From the NCBI GenBank assembly GCA_039707465.1, contig CM077651.1, forward strand, positions 24,975,019 to 25,039,018: a stretch of DNA of 64,000 nucleotides, read 5' to 3'. The notes below the pieces were generated by a model that had not been told where the DNA came from, ran no database searches, and saw only the letters and a list, made by a program, of their open reading frames with translations. The translations under genes were made by a program, and so were the position numbers. Shown here in pieces: positions 47,886 through 58,644 of this stretch. Origin of the DNA: Rhabdophis nuchalis. Taxonomy: Eukaryota; Chordata; Lepidosauria; Squamata; Natricidae. Every line of letters begins with the position of its first letter. Position 1 is the stretch's first letter.

Positions 47886-47987
47886 GAACACCGTATGTTA
47901 AATGTGTATAAAATGTGAAATGAAAACTGTATGTTAATTTTTTATAAAAATGTCTATGAATACCTGGTAAAGTTTACCATTACTCAC

Positions 47988-48041
47988 CACTGTTCCAAGA
48001 AACTGAATGCTAAGATTTCCACCAGCATCTCGAGAAAGGCA
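47988..48041 (-). CDS. PCCA: PCCA internal exon (BT linker domain)
   Basis: A small 54-bp exon encodes 18 codons, CLSRDAGGNLSIQFLGTV, nearly identical to the corresponding vertebrate PCCA segment. It lies in the BT domain, the beta-barrel linker that holds the alpha subunit against the beta (carboxyltransferase) subunit in the alpha6-beta6 holoenzyme in the mitochondrial matrix. On the minus strand the acceptor is gttcctttcag|TGC and the donor is GTG|gtgagtaa. Both junctions are phase 0, so skipping it would keep the frame. It is followed by a 44.4-kb intron before the exon at 3442-3582. It is short enough that an ORF search alone misses it; splice sites and protein identity define it. Confidence 0.95.
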
Positions 48042-48355
48042 CTGAAAGGAACAGAATAACAATTAGAGTATAGTCTTATCAACAAGAAATTTTCTCCCTA
48101 AGAATTCTGACAAATTGCTTATGAAACCGGAGACATTATACACATGTCACTTTCAATGAAACTCATGGTTAAAGCAGAAATGCATGTGATACAAGAAAAT
48201 AAGTTATATTAATGTTTGATAGTATTTAGTTTTCACAGCTGAATGGAATGGACACTGGATTAACTACCTTTTTGGAGAAGGTAGTTTTCAAAAATTGACT
48301 ATAATTAGTCAAACAATCAGAATTGACTATAATCAATTATCTTTCCTTCATTCTT

Positions 48356-48780
48356 TATTTATTTTATTCAAATTTATACCCAGCACCTTCTCCAAAAAGG
48401 ACCCAGGGCGGCGCACAGGAAATTTAAAACAATACATATATAACAAAAATACAAATTTAAAAAAGCTATTAAATCCATGCCCTGTGCTAAAATAGTATAA
48501 AATCCCCCTAATTAAAATCTATCTAAAAACAGTCAAAAACGGGAGGTTATGCTAGGCCGGCTTGTTGGAAAAGGTGCGTTTTAAGACGCTGGCGGAAGAG
48601 GCGGAGGTCTGAGATGGTGCGCATCTGGCTGAACCGGGGTGCCGGAAACCACAGCCACTCAGTCTTGGACGGGTTGAGCTTGAGTTTGTTACTACCCATC
48701 CAGATCCGTACGGCCTCCAAACACCGGGACAGCACTTCGGCGGCATCGTTGGGGTGGTCTGGGGTGGATATGTACAACTG
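48356..48780 (-). mobile_element. L2-type LINE, internally deleted copy
   Basis: The minus strand encodes the RT thumb region (LYISTPDHPNDAAEVLSRCL ... LKLNPSKTEWLWFPAPRFSQM) joined directly to the C-terminal end RTISDLRLFRQRLKTHLF and the 3' UTR (CGCCCTGGGTCC). In the copy at 17899-20884 these pieces are about 600 bp apart. The tail is a weak TTTATTTATTTTA at 48356. The reading frame continues across the junction. Confidence 0.85.
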
Positions 48781-49149
48781 ATGTTCACTGATCAAATAAG
48801 ATAGAAATCTTAAATGTCCACATATATTGTCAGAGACCCCCACTAATTTTTTTTCTATTTGTCTTGCATTTTTGTAAATTTTGTCTATTTGTCTTATTTC
48901 CACTTACACAGAGCACTACAACAAATTAATTTGAACTCAATACAGTGGGTTGATTTTTGCCCTATGCAATAGATCTTAATCTTCATTCAACCATAAAGTA
49001 TACTTAATGATTTGAGAATGAGAAGAGCCATGTTATTCTATGGTGATAAAAAATATATCAGAAAGCATCTGGTAGCACCTTTTTCAACTCCCAAATTTAA
49101 TTAAAAGGCATATGCTTTGGAGAGCTGCTGCTTGCCCTCAGCAGATGCA

Positions 49150-49272
49150 GTTTTGGGGTAAGTGCTTTGTGGACTTCAACTCCCAGTATTCCTCAGCCAG
49201 CTGGCTGAGGAATTCTGGGAGTTGAAGTCCAAAAGTCGTAAAGTTGTAAAGTTGCCAAGGTTAGAGACTTCT
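49150..49272. mobile_element. hAT MITE remnant with large palindrome
   Basis: Contains GGACTTCAACTCCCAGTATT and its partner, forming a 60-bp palindrome at 49171-49230 with 29 of 30 positions paired and no loop. The right side continues AAGTTGCCAAGGTTAGAGAC, the terminus seen at 27160. The left terminus is degraded, so no duplication can be defined. Confidence 0.75.
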
Positions 49273-49435
49273 GTTATACATGACTCCTTAGGCTTGGGAT
49301 AAGTAGACTGACTTGTTTTTCTTCTCATGCTTAAGAAGAGTAATTTACAACATATGACAAAGAATCAGGTAGAAAACAATACCCTAATGAAAGAACAACC
49401 AAAGAGAAGATTAAAATTGGGAAGCCAAATTAAAA

Positions 49436-49630
49436 TCAGGAGACCACGAGTTCTAGTTCTGCCTTAGGCACAAAAGCCAGGTGGGCAGCTTGGACAACTA
49501 CCTTTTCTCAGCCCTAGGAAAAAGGCAAAGGCAAACCACTTCCACAAATCTTGCTAAGAAAACTATAAGGTCTTGTTCAAGCACTTGCCAAGAATCACCT
49601 GCCACTAACTTGAAAGCACAACAAACAAAC
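49436..49630 (+). mobile_element. squamate tRNA-derived SINE, 5'-truncated
   Basis: Body phrases GAGACCACGAGTTCTAGTTC, CCTTAGGCACAAAAGCCAGG, GGCAAAGGCAAACCACTTCC and CTTGCTAAGAAAACTATAAG are those of a squamate SINE whose 3' end is shared with BovB. It ends in ACAAACAAAC repeats. The tRNA-like head is missing. Confidence 0.75.
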
Positions 49631-49684
49631 AATCAATCAAACTAATCAGGTTTACCCTTCGTCTTTGCTTAGTTTGGTCAAAAT

Positions 49685-50378
49685 CAGTGGCGTAGCGTGG
49701 GTTGTCAGCACCCGGGGCAAGGCAAGTAATTTGCGCCCCCTAACCCTCCCCCAGATAGTCCCTCGCTCCGCTTTCAAACCACAATAAAAGTGGGAAGAGA
49801 CGGAAAAGTGCGCGCATCGGGGGCTGGGGGGAGCGGGAGGGGACGCCCTGCGCGGGGAGGGGGCGCGGCGCTGGGGGGTCCTGGGGGGAAAGGGTGGGGG
49901 CGGAGGGGGATGAGGAGCGGAAGGGGGTGTCTGGCGGGGGGGCGTTCCTCCTCCCCCCTCCTCCTGCTCGGCCGGGGTGTCAATTTGCAGCGGGAGCTCC
50001 TCCTCCGCCTCCTCCTCCTTCCCAGCCCCTCGCTCGCATTCTCGACCCTCCCCGGGTGGGCTGAGCAGGGGACCCCTCCGGCCGCCGGAGCTAGCGACTT
50101 CCACCCGGGCTCTCTCCGCCGCCTCCGCCCAGGCTTCCCCGTTCGGCGCCGCCTGGCCTTTTCCCGCCTCTCCGCGCTCCCTCGACGCCGCAGGAGGGGA
50201 AGCTCCGTGGCGCCTCCGCCTCCCTTCCCGCGAGTGTCAAAACTTTGTCGGGGCGGCGGCGGCGGCGGGACGGGGCTGAGGCGGGAGGCCGGCCTGAGGC
50301 AGGCGGGGTGCGCGGTGCGAGCGCGCCCCCCCAGATGTTGCGCCCGGTCCCCCCTGCACCCCCCACGCTACGCCTCTG
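49685..50378. mobile_element. GC-rich hAT non-autonomous element with 8-bp TSD
   Basis: 694 bp bounded by CAGTGGCGTAGCGTGGG and, inverted, CAGAGGCGTAGCGTGGGG, with a perfect 8-bp duplication GTCAAAAT (49677-49684, 50379-50386). The interior is extremely GC- and CpG-rich in an AT-rich intron and mimics a CpG island. It gives ORFs of up to 215 aa in several frames; these are Arg/Pro/Gly-rich low-complexity artefacts. Confidence 0.93.
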
Positions 50379-51339
50379 GTCAAAATGTCTATTTTACATT
50401 CAGTGGAATAAGGGATATAGAAGGAATAGTAGGATAACATAGGTAATAAGAACACACACACATAGAAATGCATACACTATGTACTTTAAGATAACTTTGT
50501 CATATTATCTAATTTTTAATAGCTTCATGAAAGGAATAATTATTGGAAGCATTTCACTTCTAAACAATTATGGTTGCATTTTAAATAAGAACGATAACAT
50601 TGCCTTTTCTTTTTTTATTTCAATTAATACATCGTGTTTTAGCCCTCCTGTCTGTTTCATAGGAAAACAAAGCAGAATGAAACAAGTCTGGGCATATTTC
50701 AACAAAAATGATTAACAAAATGGAAAATATGGGAAAAATCATACAAAAAAACCTGACATTTACATTTGTAAAGGAAACAGGAATATACAGTTTTCCCAAC
50801 TGCTGGAGGAAACACAATCACACTTCGGAAACTGTAAAGAAGAACAAAGTACCAGGGCCTACAATGAAGAATTTATGTGCCAAAACAAACAGATACAAAT
50901 TAATCAGGAGGTTGTCAAAACTAGTTAAGTGAAGAATATTTTTTAAATTTTTTTTAAAATTGAGCGCTTTATCTTTATATCTTTTATATTGGAAAACAAA
51001 AAATGTCATTATCTGGAAACCAAGTCCACTCCATGAATAGTTGATATGGGAACAAAGGTTAAAGGGACATCAAGATCATGCAGGTGTTTTATTTATTAGT
51101 ATGTTAAAAAGAAAAGGACAGAACCTGAATATTTTATGTAAGTACCATAGTGTGATATTTTCTGACTCAGATTCCATCAGTGAAATATTGTGTGTATGAG
51201 GGTCCAAATTCCAAACTTTTTAATCTAAAAGGATAAATCTTACATATTTTTAATTAAAACCAATCTTTATTATTTTTATCCAGAAAAAATAGTATACATG
51301 ATATAGAAAGACACAGATTGCAAAATGCATCTGAATGTA

Positions 51340-51626
51340 CTGTATTTTTCGGAGTATAAGATGCACTTTTTCCCCCTCAAAAAAGAATGAATACACTGAA
51401 TACAGCATTTTTGGCCTCCTGAAACCCCGTCCTTCCAGGCCCGTTTTTTGCTCATTCCCCCCCCCCCTCCCCAACCCCCAGGAGCATTCTACAAGCCTAA
51501 AGGCTATGCATGCCCTTTTGAGGGGAGGGGGAGTCTGCAGAGTGCAAAAACTGTTTTTTAAATTTGCCTCTTCAAAATCTTAGTGCATCTTATACTCTGG
51601 TGCGGCTTATACTCCGAAAAATATGG
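51340..51626. mobile_element. TA-flanked MITE (ATTTTTCGGAGTATAAG family)
   Basis: The termini CTGTATTTTTCGGAGTATAA and, inverted, CCATATTTTTCGGAGTATAA are flanked by TA on both sides (51338-51339, 51627-51628). The pattern is that of Tc1/mariner-type MITEs; the superfamily is inferred from the TA flank. The interior has a C-run and no coding capacity. Confidence 0.8.
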
Positions 51627-52224
51627 TAAATGTTTTTCCTTTTAAAAGATAATGTATCGTCCTTTTATTTTAAAGGTAAATACATTATTAAAAAGTATGT
51701 ATTTATTAAATATACTTTATGCCACCACAATACTAAAATTTCATAGGAAAAAATAAAATATAAAACATATCCAATACAAAAACTAAAAATCTATATGCTA
51801 CTAAACTTTTATGACTACAACTGTTAACCGGCTGAAACGCTGCATTATTTTTGAACAAAGGTACCTCAAACTGGCTAATTTATAGAATACCTCAAAAATC
51901 TGAGATCTATGACTCCAATGAAATAGAAATTTGGCAAATATAAAATTTATATTTTATAAAATTGATCATAAAGCATTTTATGATATAATACAAAATGTCA
52001 TAAAACATTTCCTATGGTCAGCTGCTGATGATTGTGTATACACTTCAACACGGGCTACTTTCAAAGCGGAATATCTCCCTGAACTTTTAAAAGTGTGTTA
52101 GAAGCTCTTCAATTGTTGAAGGCATTGAGGAATTTTGTAAGGAATTATCTGTGAAACAATGAGCCAAAGTATCATGGGTACCACATCTAGTAATACCACC
52201 CAATAAAGAATAAATGATGGGAAT

Positions 52225-52482
52225 AAAAGAAGCAATGGGCGGAAACTAATCAAGGAGAGAAGCAACTTAGAACTAAGGAGAAATTTCCTGACAGTTAGAA
52301 CAATTAACCTCTGGAACAGCTTGCCTCCAGAAGTTGTGAATGCTCCAACCCTGGAAGTCTTTAAAAAGATGTTAGATAGCCATTTGTCTGAAATGGTATA
52401 AGGTTTCTGCCCACGCAGGGGGTTGGACTAGAAGACCTACAAGGTCCCTTCCAACTCTGCTATTGTATTGTATTGTATTGGA
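52225..52482 (+). mobile_element. CR1/L3 LINE 3' end
   Basis: Near-duplicate of the 2703-3072 copy: GGAAACTAATCAAGGAGAGA, GGAGAAATTTCCTGACAGTT, GGGGGTTGGACTAGAAGACC and an ATTGT tail of four units (52465-52482). It is 5'-truncated. Confidence 0.9.
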
Positions 52483-52499
52483 ATATTAAATCAAATTGG

Positions 52500-53345
52500 A
52501 AAAAGGCCCTCTGAAATAGCTCAGTCTACTACAGCTTTTGGAAGAAGATACTCTGCTCTCCACAAGAATGTTATTCCACAGTGTTGTGGTCACCATGGAA
52601 CACAGCACCTTCTTGCCTCAGCCCCCTCAGTTTTAGCTAACTGAAGGACTTCATAGATCAAAACCCATACCTTAAATTGGAACTAGAAACCAATTGGTAA
52701 CAAATACAGGGACAGCAAAATCATACTTATGTGCTCCCAAAGGCAGGAGCCCAAAAGGATACAGGCCACTGATTTTGGAACACATATTCTTTAAGAGCAG
52801 CCCCAAGTATAGCTCATTACAATCAATCTAGCCAGGTGATGATAAGGGCATGAGTTACTCTATCCAAGTGTTCCTGGCCCAGGTAAAACTTCAACTGGCA
52901 CACCACTTAGAGTTTGGCCACACTTTCCATCCCCTGCTCCTGCAGAAGCCATTAATTCCAGAAGGGCCCCTAAGTTATAAACCTGCTCCCTGACAGTTAA
53001 TGCTTGCCCATCATGACGTTAACATCAAGACGTTAACAACAATCCAAAAATCCAAACTACAAAAAGCAATTCCAACTTCCAAGGGTTCTAATTTCTGTCC
53101 CTTCCCATCCAGACTCCCGACAGCTTACCTGCACAACTTCTGAGAAAGGGTATCAATGTCATATTTCCCATGGCTCAAAGTAATAAGTGGGTACCATCAA
53201 CAGATTTATGATACCACTCCCCAAACCATCCCATGATCCCTCCCTATGGCTTCACAAGATGTTAAAGAAGTTAAAAAGCAGGGAGATAAAACCAAGCTCT
53301 CCGACACTCCATAGGTCAGGGGCCACTAAGACAACCTCTCCTCCT
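52500..53345 (-). mobile_element. L2-like LINE, old minus-strand fragment
   Basis: The sequence resembles the complement of an L2-type C-terminal region and 3' UTR (TTATTCCACAGTGTTGTGGT, CCTTAAATTGGAACTAGAAA with an ACCAATTGG phrase, ATGATAAGGGCATGAGTTAC). The similarity is to the general layout of these LINEs; no frame is open. Boundaries and family are uncertain. Confidence 0.5.
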
Positions 53346-53830
53346 TTAGCAAACCAGATAGACAATGTTATTTATTATTTATTAAATGTTGTTTGCCAAT
53401 CCATTTCACCATGACACAATATGCTACACAATTTTTCAGTAAGAAGCAAATTTGGGTTTAATTTCCAATATAGAGGGTATGAAAGAAATAAGTTCAGAAG
53501 TCTTACAGTAAATATAAAAACATGTAAATGTTTAGATTTAAATAATTTTTTCAGGCAGCTTCCATTTATGCAAAGTTACTCAATATTTTTGAGAAGAATA
53601 TTCTGACAGTGTCTTACACTCAATGGATTTTGGAAAGTACATTTTCTAGAACTTCAGAAAAGTATCCTTTTCTACAAGTTCCATATTAAACCAAATGTTT
53701 TAAAGAGTGTCACTCATTGTGTTGTAACTGTTATCTGTACATTGTGCAGGTTGTTGTACGTAGAACAACTAAACATTAAGACAAAAATGAGATAAGGCAG
53801 TTATAACTTTTCTTTGGAAACTGACGCGAA

Positions 53831-53840
53831 CAGAGAGAGA

Positions 53841-53882
<42 letters not shown>

Positions 53883-53942
53883 GAGAGAGAGAAATAGAGA
53901 GAGAGAGAGAGAGAGAGAGAAATAGAGAGAGAGAGAAACAGA
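53831..53942. repeat. (GA)n microsatellite with GAAATAGA interruptions
   Basis: About 110 bp of GA with regular GAAATAGAGAGA variants. It produces the Ser/Leu ORF on the minus strand. Confidence 0.9.
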
Positions 53943-53999
53943 GATTGTGAATTGTCATATTCAATGCTGCAACTACACCATCTTAGAACTTTTATCCAA

Positions 54000-54320
54000 G
54001 TGGGCGGTATTTGCTGAACAGTTAAAAGGCATATTTGGATGTTAAATAATTATTTCACTGAGCAGGTTAAATCATTTAAATCCCCAGGTATAGTCTTTTC
54101 ATGTGAAATGCCCAGGGAACATGTAGCACAAAAGCCCAGAGAGCTGCTGCAGCACTGCAATCATTCTATACTAAAGGGGCCTTATTTATCTCTGCTGCAC
54201 GCCAACCGTACTTAGCCAAAGTTAGAGCAGAGCTGTTATTCAGAGTCCAGTTTGCCCATGTAGCTTTTTCTTTCCTTTAGAACAGGTTCAGACAAAATCT
54301 CATAGGTACGTACTCCATGC
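54000..54320. promoter_or_regulatory. candidate conserved non-coding element
   Basis: About 320 bp of complex sequence just beyond the GA microsatellite, with CTGCTGCAGCAC and homeodomain-like TAAATAATTA cores and no repeat signature. It lies in the 8-kb PCCA intron. Selection cannot be shown from this sequence alone. Confidence 0.2.
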
Positions 54321-55356
54321 TCCTTGCTGTATCTCAAACCTGATACTTCACTCTGAAGTAGAATTCTGACCAACATTTGGTTGCACATTTTTATATGGGG
54401 AGCCACAATATATCTTCACCCTGTACGTCTCACACCTCAGATCCTTAGCAATAATGTTTTTTGATTCTGGTCTAAATTAAAAATTGGAGATCCTTTTATA
54501 TTCTTTAACTCAGCTCTGTGCATTTGAACATGAGCACTCAAGCAGCTTTAAGGCAATGGCTTAAAGGTATTCAAATGGATTTGATATCTTTTCTCAAGAA
54601 TACATTTCCAACTAGCTCCTTCACTCTCTATGGATGTGCCATATGTCTAGGGCAATCTCAATCCTTAAATATACAGTGAGGAGGACATTCTCCTTGGCCC
54701 GACTCAAAGCGAGAAGAACTATGGTGCTTGGGTAAAAATACCCATACTTAACTACTCTACAGCTTAACTAATTGCTCACAAAAGGAAAAAAAACAGCATT
54801 AAAATGAAGATGATTAAAACTAAAAAAAAATTAAAAGGTTACTATTATGCTTTCATTTAGGAAGAAAGAGCTCTTCTCATTTTCGCTTGTTTTATTCATG
54901 GACATTTGATGAAGTAAACTGCACTCCCAAAATATACGCTTTAAAAAAATTGTTAGAAGCGCCTCCTGATTCTCTGTCACACTAGACCAATGCAGCTTTC
55001 CTCCTACAATGCCTAATCACATATGTACATTGTTTAAAATCTTTCCTGTTGTTAAGTACTTACATCTCAAGAATTCTTGTGAATCATAGTGTCTAGCATT
55101 GTCTCTGATTGCCTTGACTGGGAAAATCTCATCAGAATGTTTCCTTTGTCACTGTTTCTTAGATTTTCTAAAGTTTATCTTTGTACAAGAAATATATAAA
55201 AATCTCTATCAGTGTACAGGAGAGGGGGTAAAGGTAACAAGGTAAAGAAAGATATGCTACACTTTCTCCAATTCTGAAATTTAAAATAAATTATTAATTT
55301 CATCTTGTCTACAGGTTTCAATACTGGACATTGTATTAAGACAGTCTTGATTACAT

Positions 55357-55890
55357 TTGTTGATGACTATGATTTATCCGGGATGGGGAAGTACACCTGT
55401 CATTGAACTACTTGATTTCTTGGTAACCTTCAATACCATTGATTGTGACAGCATATTGGATAGCGTCCTATACCATGTGAGGGAATTAGGAACCAGGTTT
55501 ACAGTAGTTTTCTCCCTTCCTTCAAAGACGTTTTCAGCTGGTGTTCTTGGAAGTAAAGATCTAGATCTACGTCTAAGGTTTGTAGGGAACCTCAGGATTT
55601 GACTCTCTCCTCGTTCTTATTTAATATCTACATGAAACCATTTGCATGAAGTCATCCATCAGAATGTGGTTAAGTATTATCATACATTGATACCAGTTAC
55701 ATATCTAAATTTTAGACCAATTAAGCAATGTCACCAAAGTTCAATCTCTAGATACTAAGAGAGTCTGGAGGGAAAGTAACAGGCTACGGCTCAACCTCTA
55801 GCAAGACTGAGGCCCCATTCATGGTTACTCATGCATTAGCGATTTCAACTATTACAATGTGCTCTACATCAAGTTGATCATTTGTTATAA
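55357..55890 (+). mobile_element. L2-type LINE, ancient RT fragment
   Basis: The plus strand shows decayed RT motifs: LDFLVTFNTIDCDSILDS (from a LDFSAAFDTIDHDIL-type motif), LRELGT-like, then LLFNIYMKPF (55618-55645), followed by about 240 bp with stops. Too degraded for a frame. It lies just downstream of the PCCA 99-bp exon on the minus strand and shares a 32-bp identity with 56613-56644. Confidence 0.65.
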
Positions 55891-56065
55891 CTACATTTGA
55901 GATATGAAGGCCTTGGAAAGATGCTTTACAGCTTTGCAGTCCTTCATTGCTAGGTACAAATTAAGCATGTGCAATTATAATCTAACTTGCCGAATTTATA
56001 ACACTAACTTCCCACATTTAAAATGGTGTAGAAATTTTAAAAGCAATAGCAACAAAATATTTTAC

Positions 56066-56164
56066 CTGGATAGTTCTATGAACATCATCCACTTGAAGAG
56101 ATAACACGGCTGATGCCAAATTCCATTCACCGGTCACACAAAGTTTCCTCCCATTGACTTCCAC
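56066..56164 (-). CDS. PCCA: PCCA internal exon (BT linker domain)
   Basis: A 99-bp exon of 33 codons begins VEVNGRKLCVTGEWNLASAV and ends VHRTIQ on the minus strand. It corresponds to the PCCA stretch with conserved WNLASP-like and RT(V/I)Q motifs in the BT domain. The acceptor is tatgtcacaacag|GTG, with a weak pyrimidine tract, and the donor is CAG|gtaaaatat. It is phase 0 at both ends and joins in frame to the exon at 47988-48041 (TIQ-CLSRD). It is the most 5' PCCA exon I found. The upstream exon should lie beyond 64000, although I cannot exclude a short exon missed by eye. Related L2 fragments with a 32-bp identical direct repeat flank it on both sides. Confidence 0.95.
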
Positions 56165-56599
56165 CTGTTGTGACATAAGGATATTATTACCATAAACCCA
56201 GACAAGAAGCAAAACTCAAGTTCATCGCGGCATACAACAGAGAAAGCCCAAAGTTTCTGCCACAAAAGGTAGGGCTTGTCAACACAGTTTTTTTAGGATT
56301 GCTGAGGAAAAGTGAAACACATTTACAGAAGCTGCTTGTGGCAAGCGTTAAATAATTTGTACAAAATGCTATGGACTTGGACTTTTCAGAGTCAGAGGCT
56401 GAACCTGAACAACCTAATTCAACAGGCCACCAGCCTCATGAGTTAGCAGAAAATTACCATTTGGGATGGACTCAGCAGGTACAGGAGGAATTAGGCAATA
56501 AGGGGCCTGAAGCTGCCAGAACACCTAGTTCCAGGATGCGTTGACAGCTTCAGAGAGCCAAGCAAAAGCACTCTGTTCATGTCCTCTCCTCATACATAA

Positions 56600-56650
56600 A
56601 GCTGTTTGCATCAAGTCATCCATCAGAATGTGGTTAAGTATTATATCTAA
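56600..56650 (+). mobile_element. short L2-related fragment
   Basis: AAGCTGTTTGCATCAAGTCA and the following bases match 55631-55680 almost exactly, including 32 identical bases at 56613-56644. Upstream (56350-56595) is an unidentified block that looks like a separate degraded repeat. Confidence 0.6.
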
Positions 56651-57689
56651 CAAAGGTTCCAGCATCCAAAACTAAGTCATATCTGTACCTACTTAAAAGC
56701 AGTTGGCAGTGGTCTATCCTTCATTGAAAACCACATGCCAACTTAAAATCTCCATTTCTATGTGTTTCCTTTCTGCTGTTCCTTGACTCTTGGTGTTTAA
56801 ATTTGGACCAGTTGAGTAACCCAGGTATTCAACTCTTGGATTGTTGTGGATTATGTTTTTTTTTAATGCATGATCCATTTGATTCTGGGCTAAAATCTCT
56901 AATCATTTAGTTCCCAGGAAAGGCTTTGTGGTTTAGGTAATTTTCCCTATTATTTAGAAAAAAATATGTATTTTTCTAATTGTTCAAATGTTTGTATTAA
57001 AATATTAAATAACCAGAGCAAAATATATTGACCTTAAGATCTGCAAAAGCGAATAAGTCCTAAGAAGTAGTTTAAAAACAAAATAACAAAAAGTCTGTAG
57101 CATTTGCAAAAATAAGCACAGGAAGCAACTGGCGAACTACTGAATTGTAGTCCTTGGAAACTGTCTGCTACTGAGGTGGGTGCATGTTGTAGAATATTTA
57201 TTAACCAATCATGATATGAAACCAGCTACTGGGATGGCAATTTTGGGAGAATAAATTGTCAAGTGAGAGAAAATAGGAAGCCAATCAGATGAAGACCGAA
57301 CCAGCAGCCTGGATGCATCCACTGAAAGCACTCCATAACAAATGAACAGGATATATTTTAGGTCATTCCAGAAGTTAGACTTAGCAAATAAGAATGTAAG
57401 TACTGGAAATCTATTTGTGGCCCTAATATAGTTTGATATAGTTTGATTGAATAGAAATAATAAATAAACCAACTGCATTTTACATCTCTGACTGGCACTC
57501 GGATAATATCAATTTACAGAATTCAAATTCTTCCTGTAGCATATTCTCTGAGAATATGCTACAGGAACACATTCTTTCTGTATCAGATTCAACTTTGAGA
57601 AATCTTTCTTTGCCTTGCATTCTTGAATAGACATTTGTTGCTAAAATGCTAGAAATAATACCGAGAATGATGTTTTTTTTAAGTTGTAA

Positions 57690-57960
57690 TGCTGCAAAGG
57701 CTCACAATTTCCAGATTAAGGGCATCTGACTGGCAGTAACTTCTCAGGGAATCTTATTATTCACATTTAAATGCAATTAAAATTAAAAAGCCTTACTGCT
57801 TTTCTTCAATAATTTTTTTTGTTACATTCTGAGGTCTGTTAAAATGGCTTGGGAAGGCACTTGACACTGAATAACAGCCCTTGTACTTTCCCTAGCATAT
57901 GCTGCCCATCCTTGCTATTTAGTATAAATTAGCTTTAATTTGGATTTTCTATCTTACATC
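57690..57960. promoter_or_regulatory. candidate conserved non-coding element
   Basis: A repeat-free 270-bp block with AT-rich homeodomain-like motifs (ATTAAAATTAAAAAG near 57778) in the intron upstream of the 99-bp PCCA exon. No ORF or splice structure is apparent. Low-confidence nomination. Confidence 0.2.
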
Positions 57961-58644
57961 AAAGAATCAAACATATAAATGTTGACGTTGAATCTCTGAA
58001 AGAAAGAACACTTCAGCGAAACAACACTAAAAACATTATTTTTTATGGAAAACTCCATTATTCAATTACATTTTCCAATTCATACACAGGATACCAAGCT
58101 TAATAAGTATCCTCATTAAAAAAATGGTTATGAACATTCTTGATAGGCTAAAATATGTTTTAAAAGAACTTTATGTCAAGGGCAACCTTGTAAAAAGTAA
58201 AACTACAGTCATATCAAGGTTAACCCAATTAGTAATTTTCTAAAGGTAAAGGAAGTAGGTAATCCTAATCTGGTGCCAAATTCTTCCCGGGTGTGCACAC
58301 CTTTTCCTCTGTACTTACGTAAATTGGAAAACTGAATGTTCCAAATAGTTTATGGAAATGTTTTCACACTAGCTTTTTATCAATTCAATACACGAAAAGT
58401 AAAAGACATCAAAGTACCTACCATGAAAAAATGAGGGAACAATACTTTATAAAATTAAGAGTTGCTGACTTGTTTTATCTGATACAAAAAGGAAAAATAC
58501 TTATGGCAAATGACTTAAATCTGGTTAATCTTCCATTGTCAAAAACATGAAAGTAGAGGGCTTAAGGTTATTTACTCATTCAAAACACTCCCATTGTTAA
58601 CACTACATTGTTCTGAGAAATAGAAAGAACATTTTTATGAAGTA

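Larger units (their letters stand above)
3583..47987 (-). other. PCCA: PCCA intron of 44.4 kb
   Basis: The interval between two exons that are consecutive at protein level. No additional exon is needed to join them. It holds most of the mobile elements listed here. Stretches at about 3600-8300, 8900-10200, 11280-12500, 13780-15650, 15820-17690, 21190-21940, 32520-33210, 33590-36240, 39670-41190 and 43130-44930 contain no gene that I can support and only scattered short repeats or old unclassifiable elements. Confidence 0.9.
48042..56065 (-). other. PCCA: PCCA intron of 8.0 kb
   Basis: The intron between the 99-bp and 54-bp exons, which are adjacent in PCCA protein sequence. It carries two L2-type fragments close to the exon ends, a SINE, a GC-rich hAT element, a TA-flanked MITE, a CR1 fragment and a GA microsatellite. 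The span at about 50390-51335 and most of 53345-55350 are otherwise unremarkable AT-rich sequence. Confidence 0.9.

Noticed and set aside
49652..50473. 215-, 150- and 100-aa ORFs and an apparent CpG island or promoter
   Set aside because: The block is a hAT element with inverted ends and an 8-bp duplication. High GC removes stop codons, and no protein family is recognisable.
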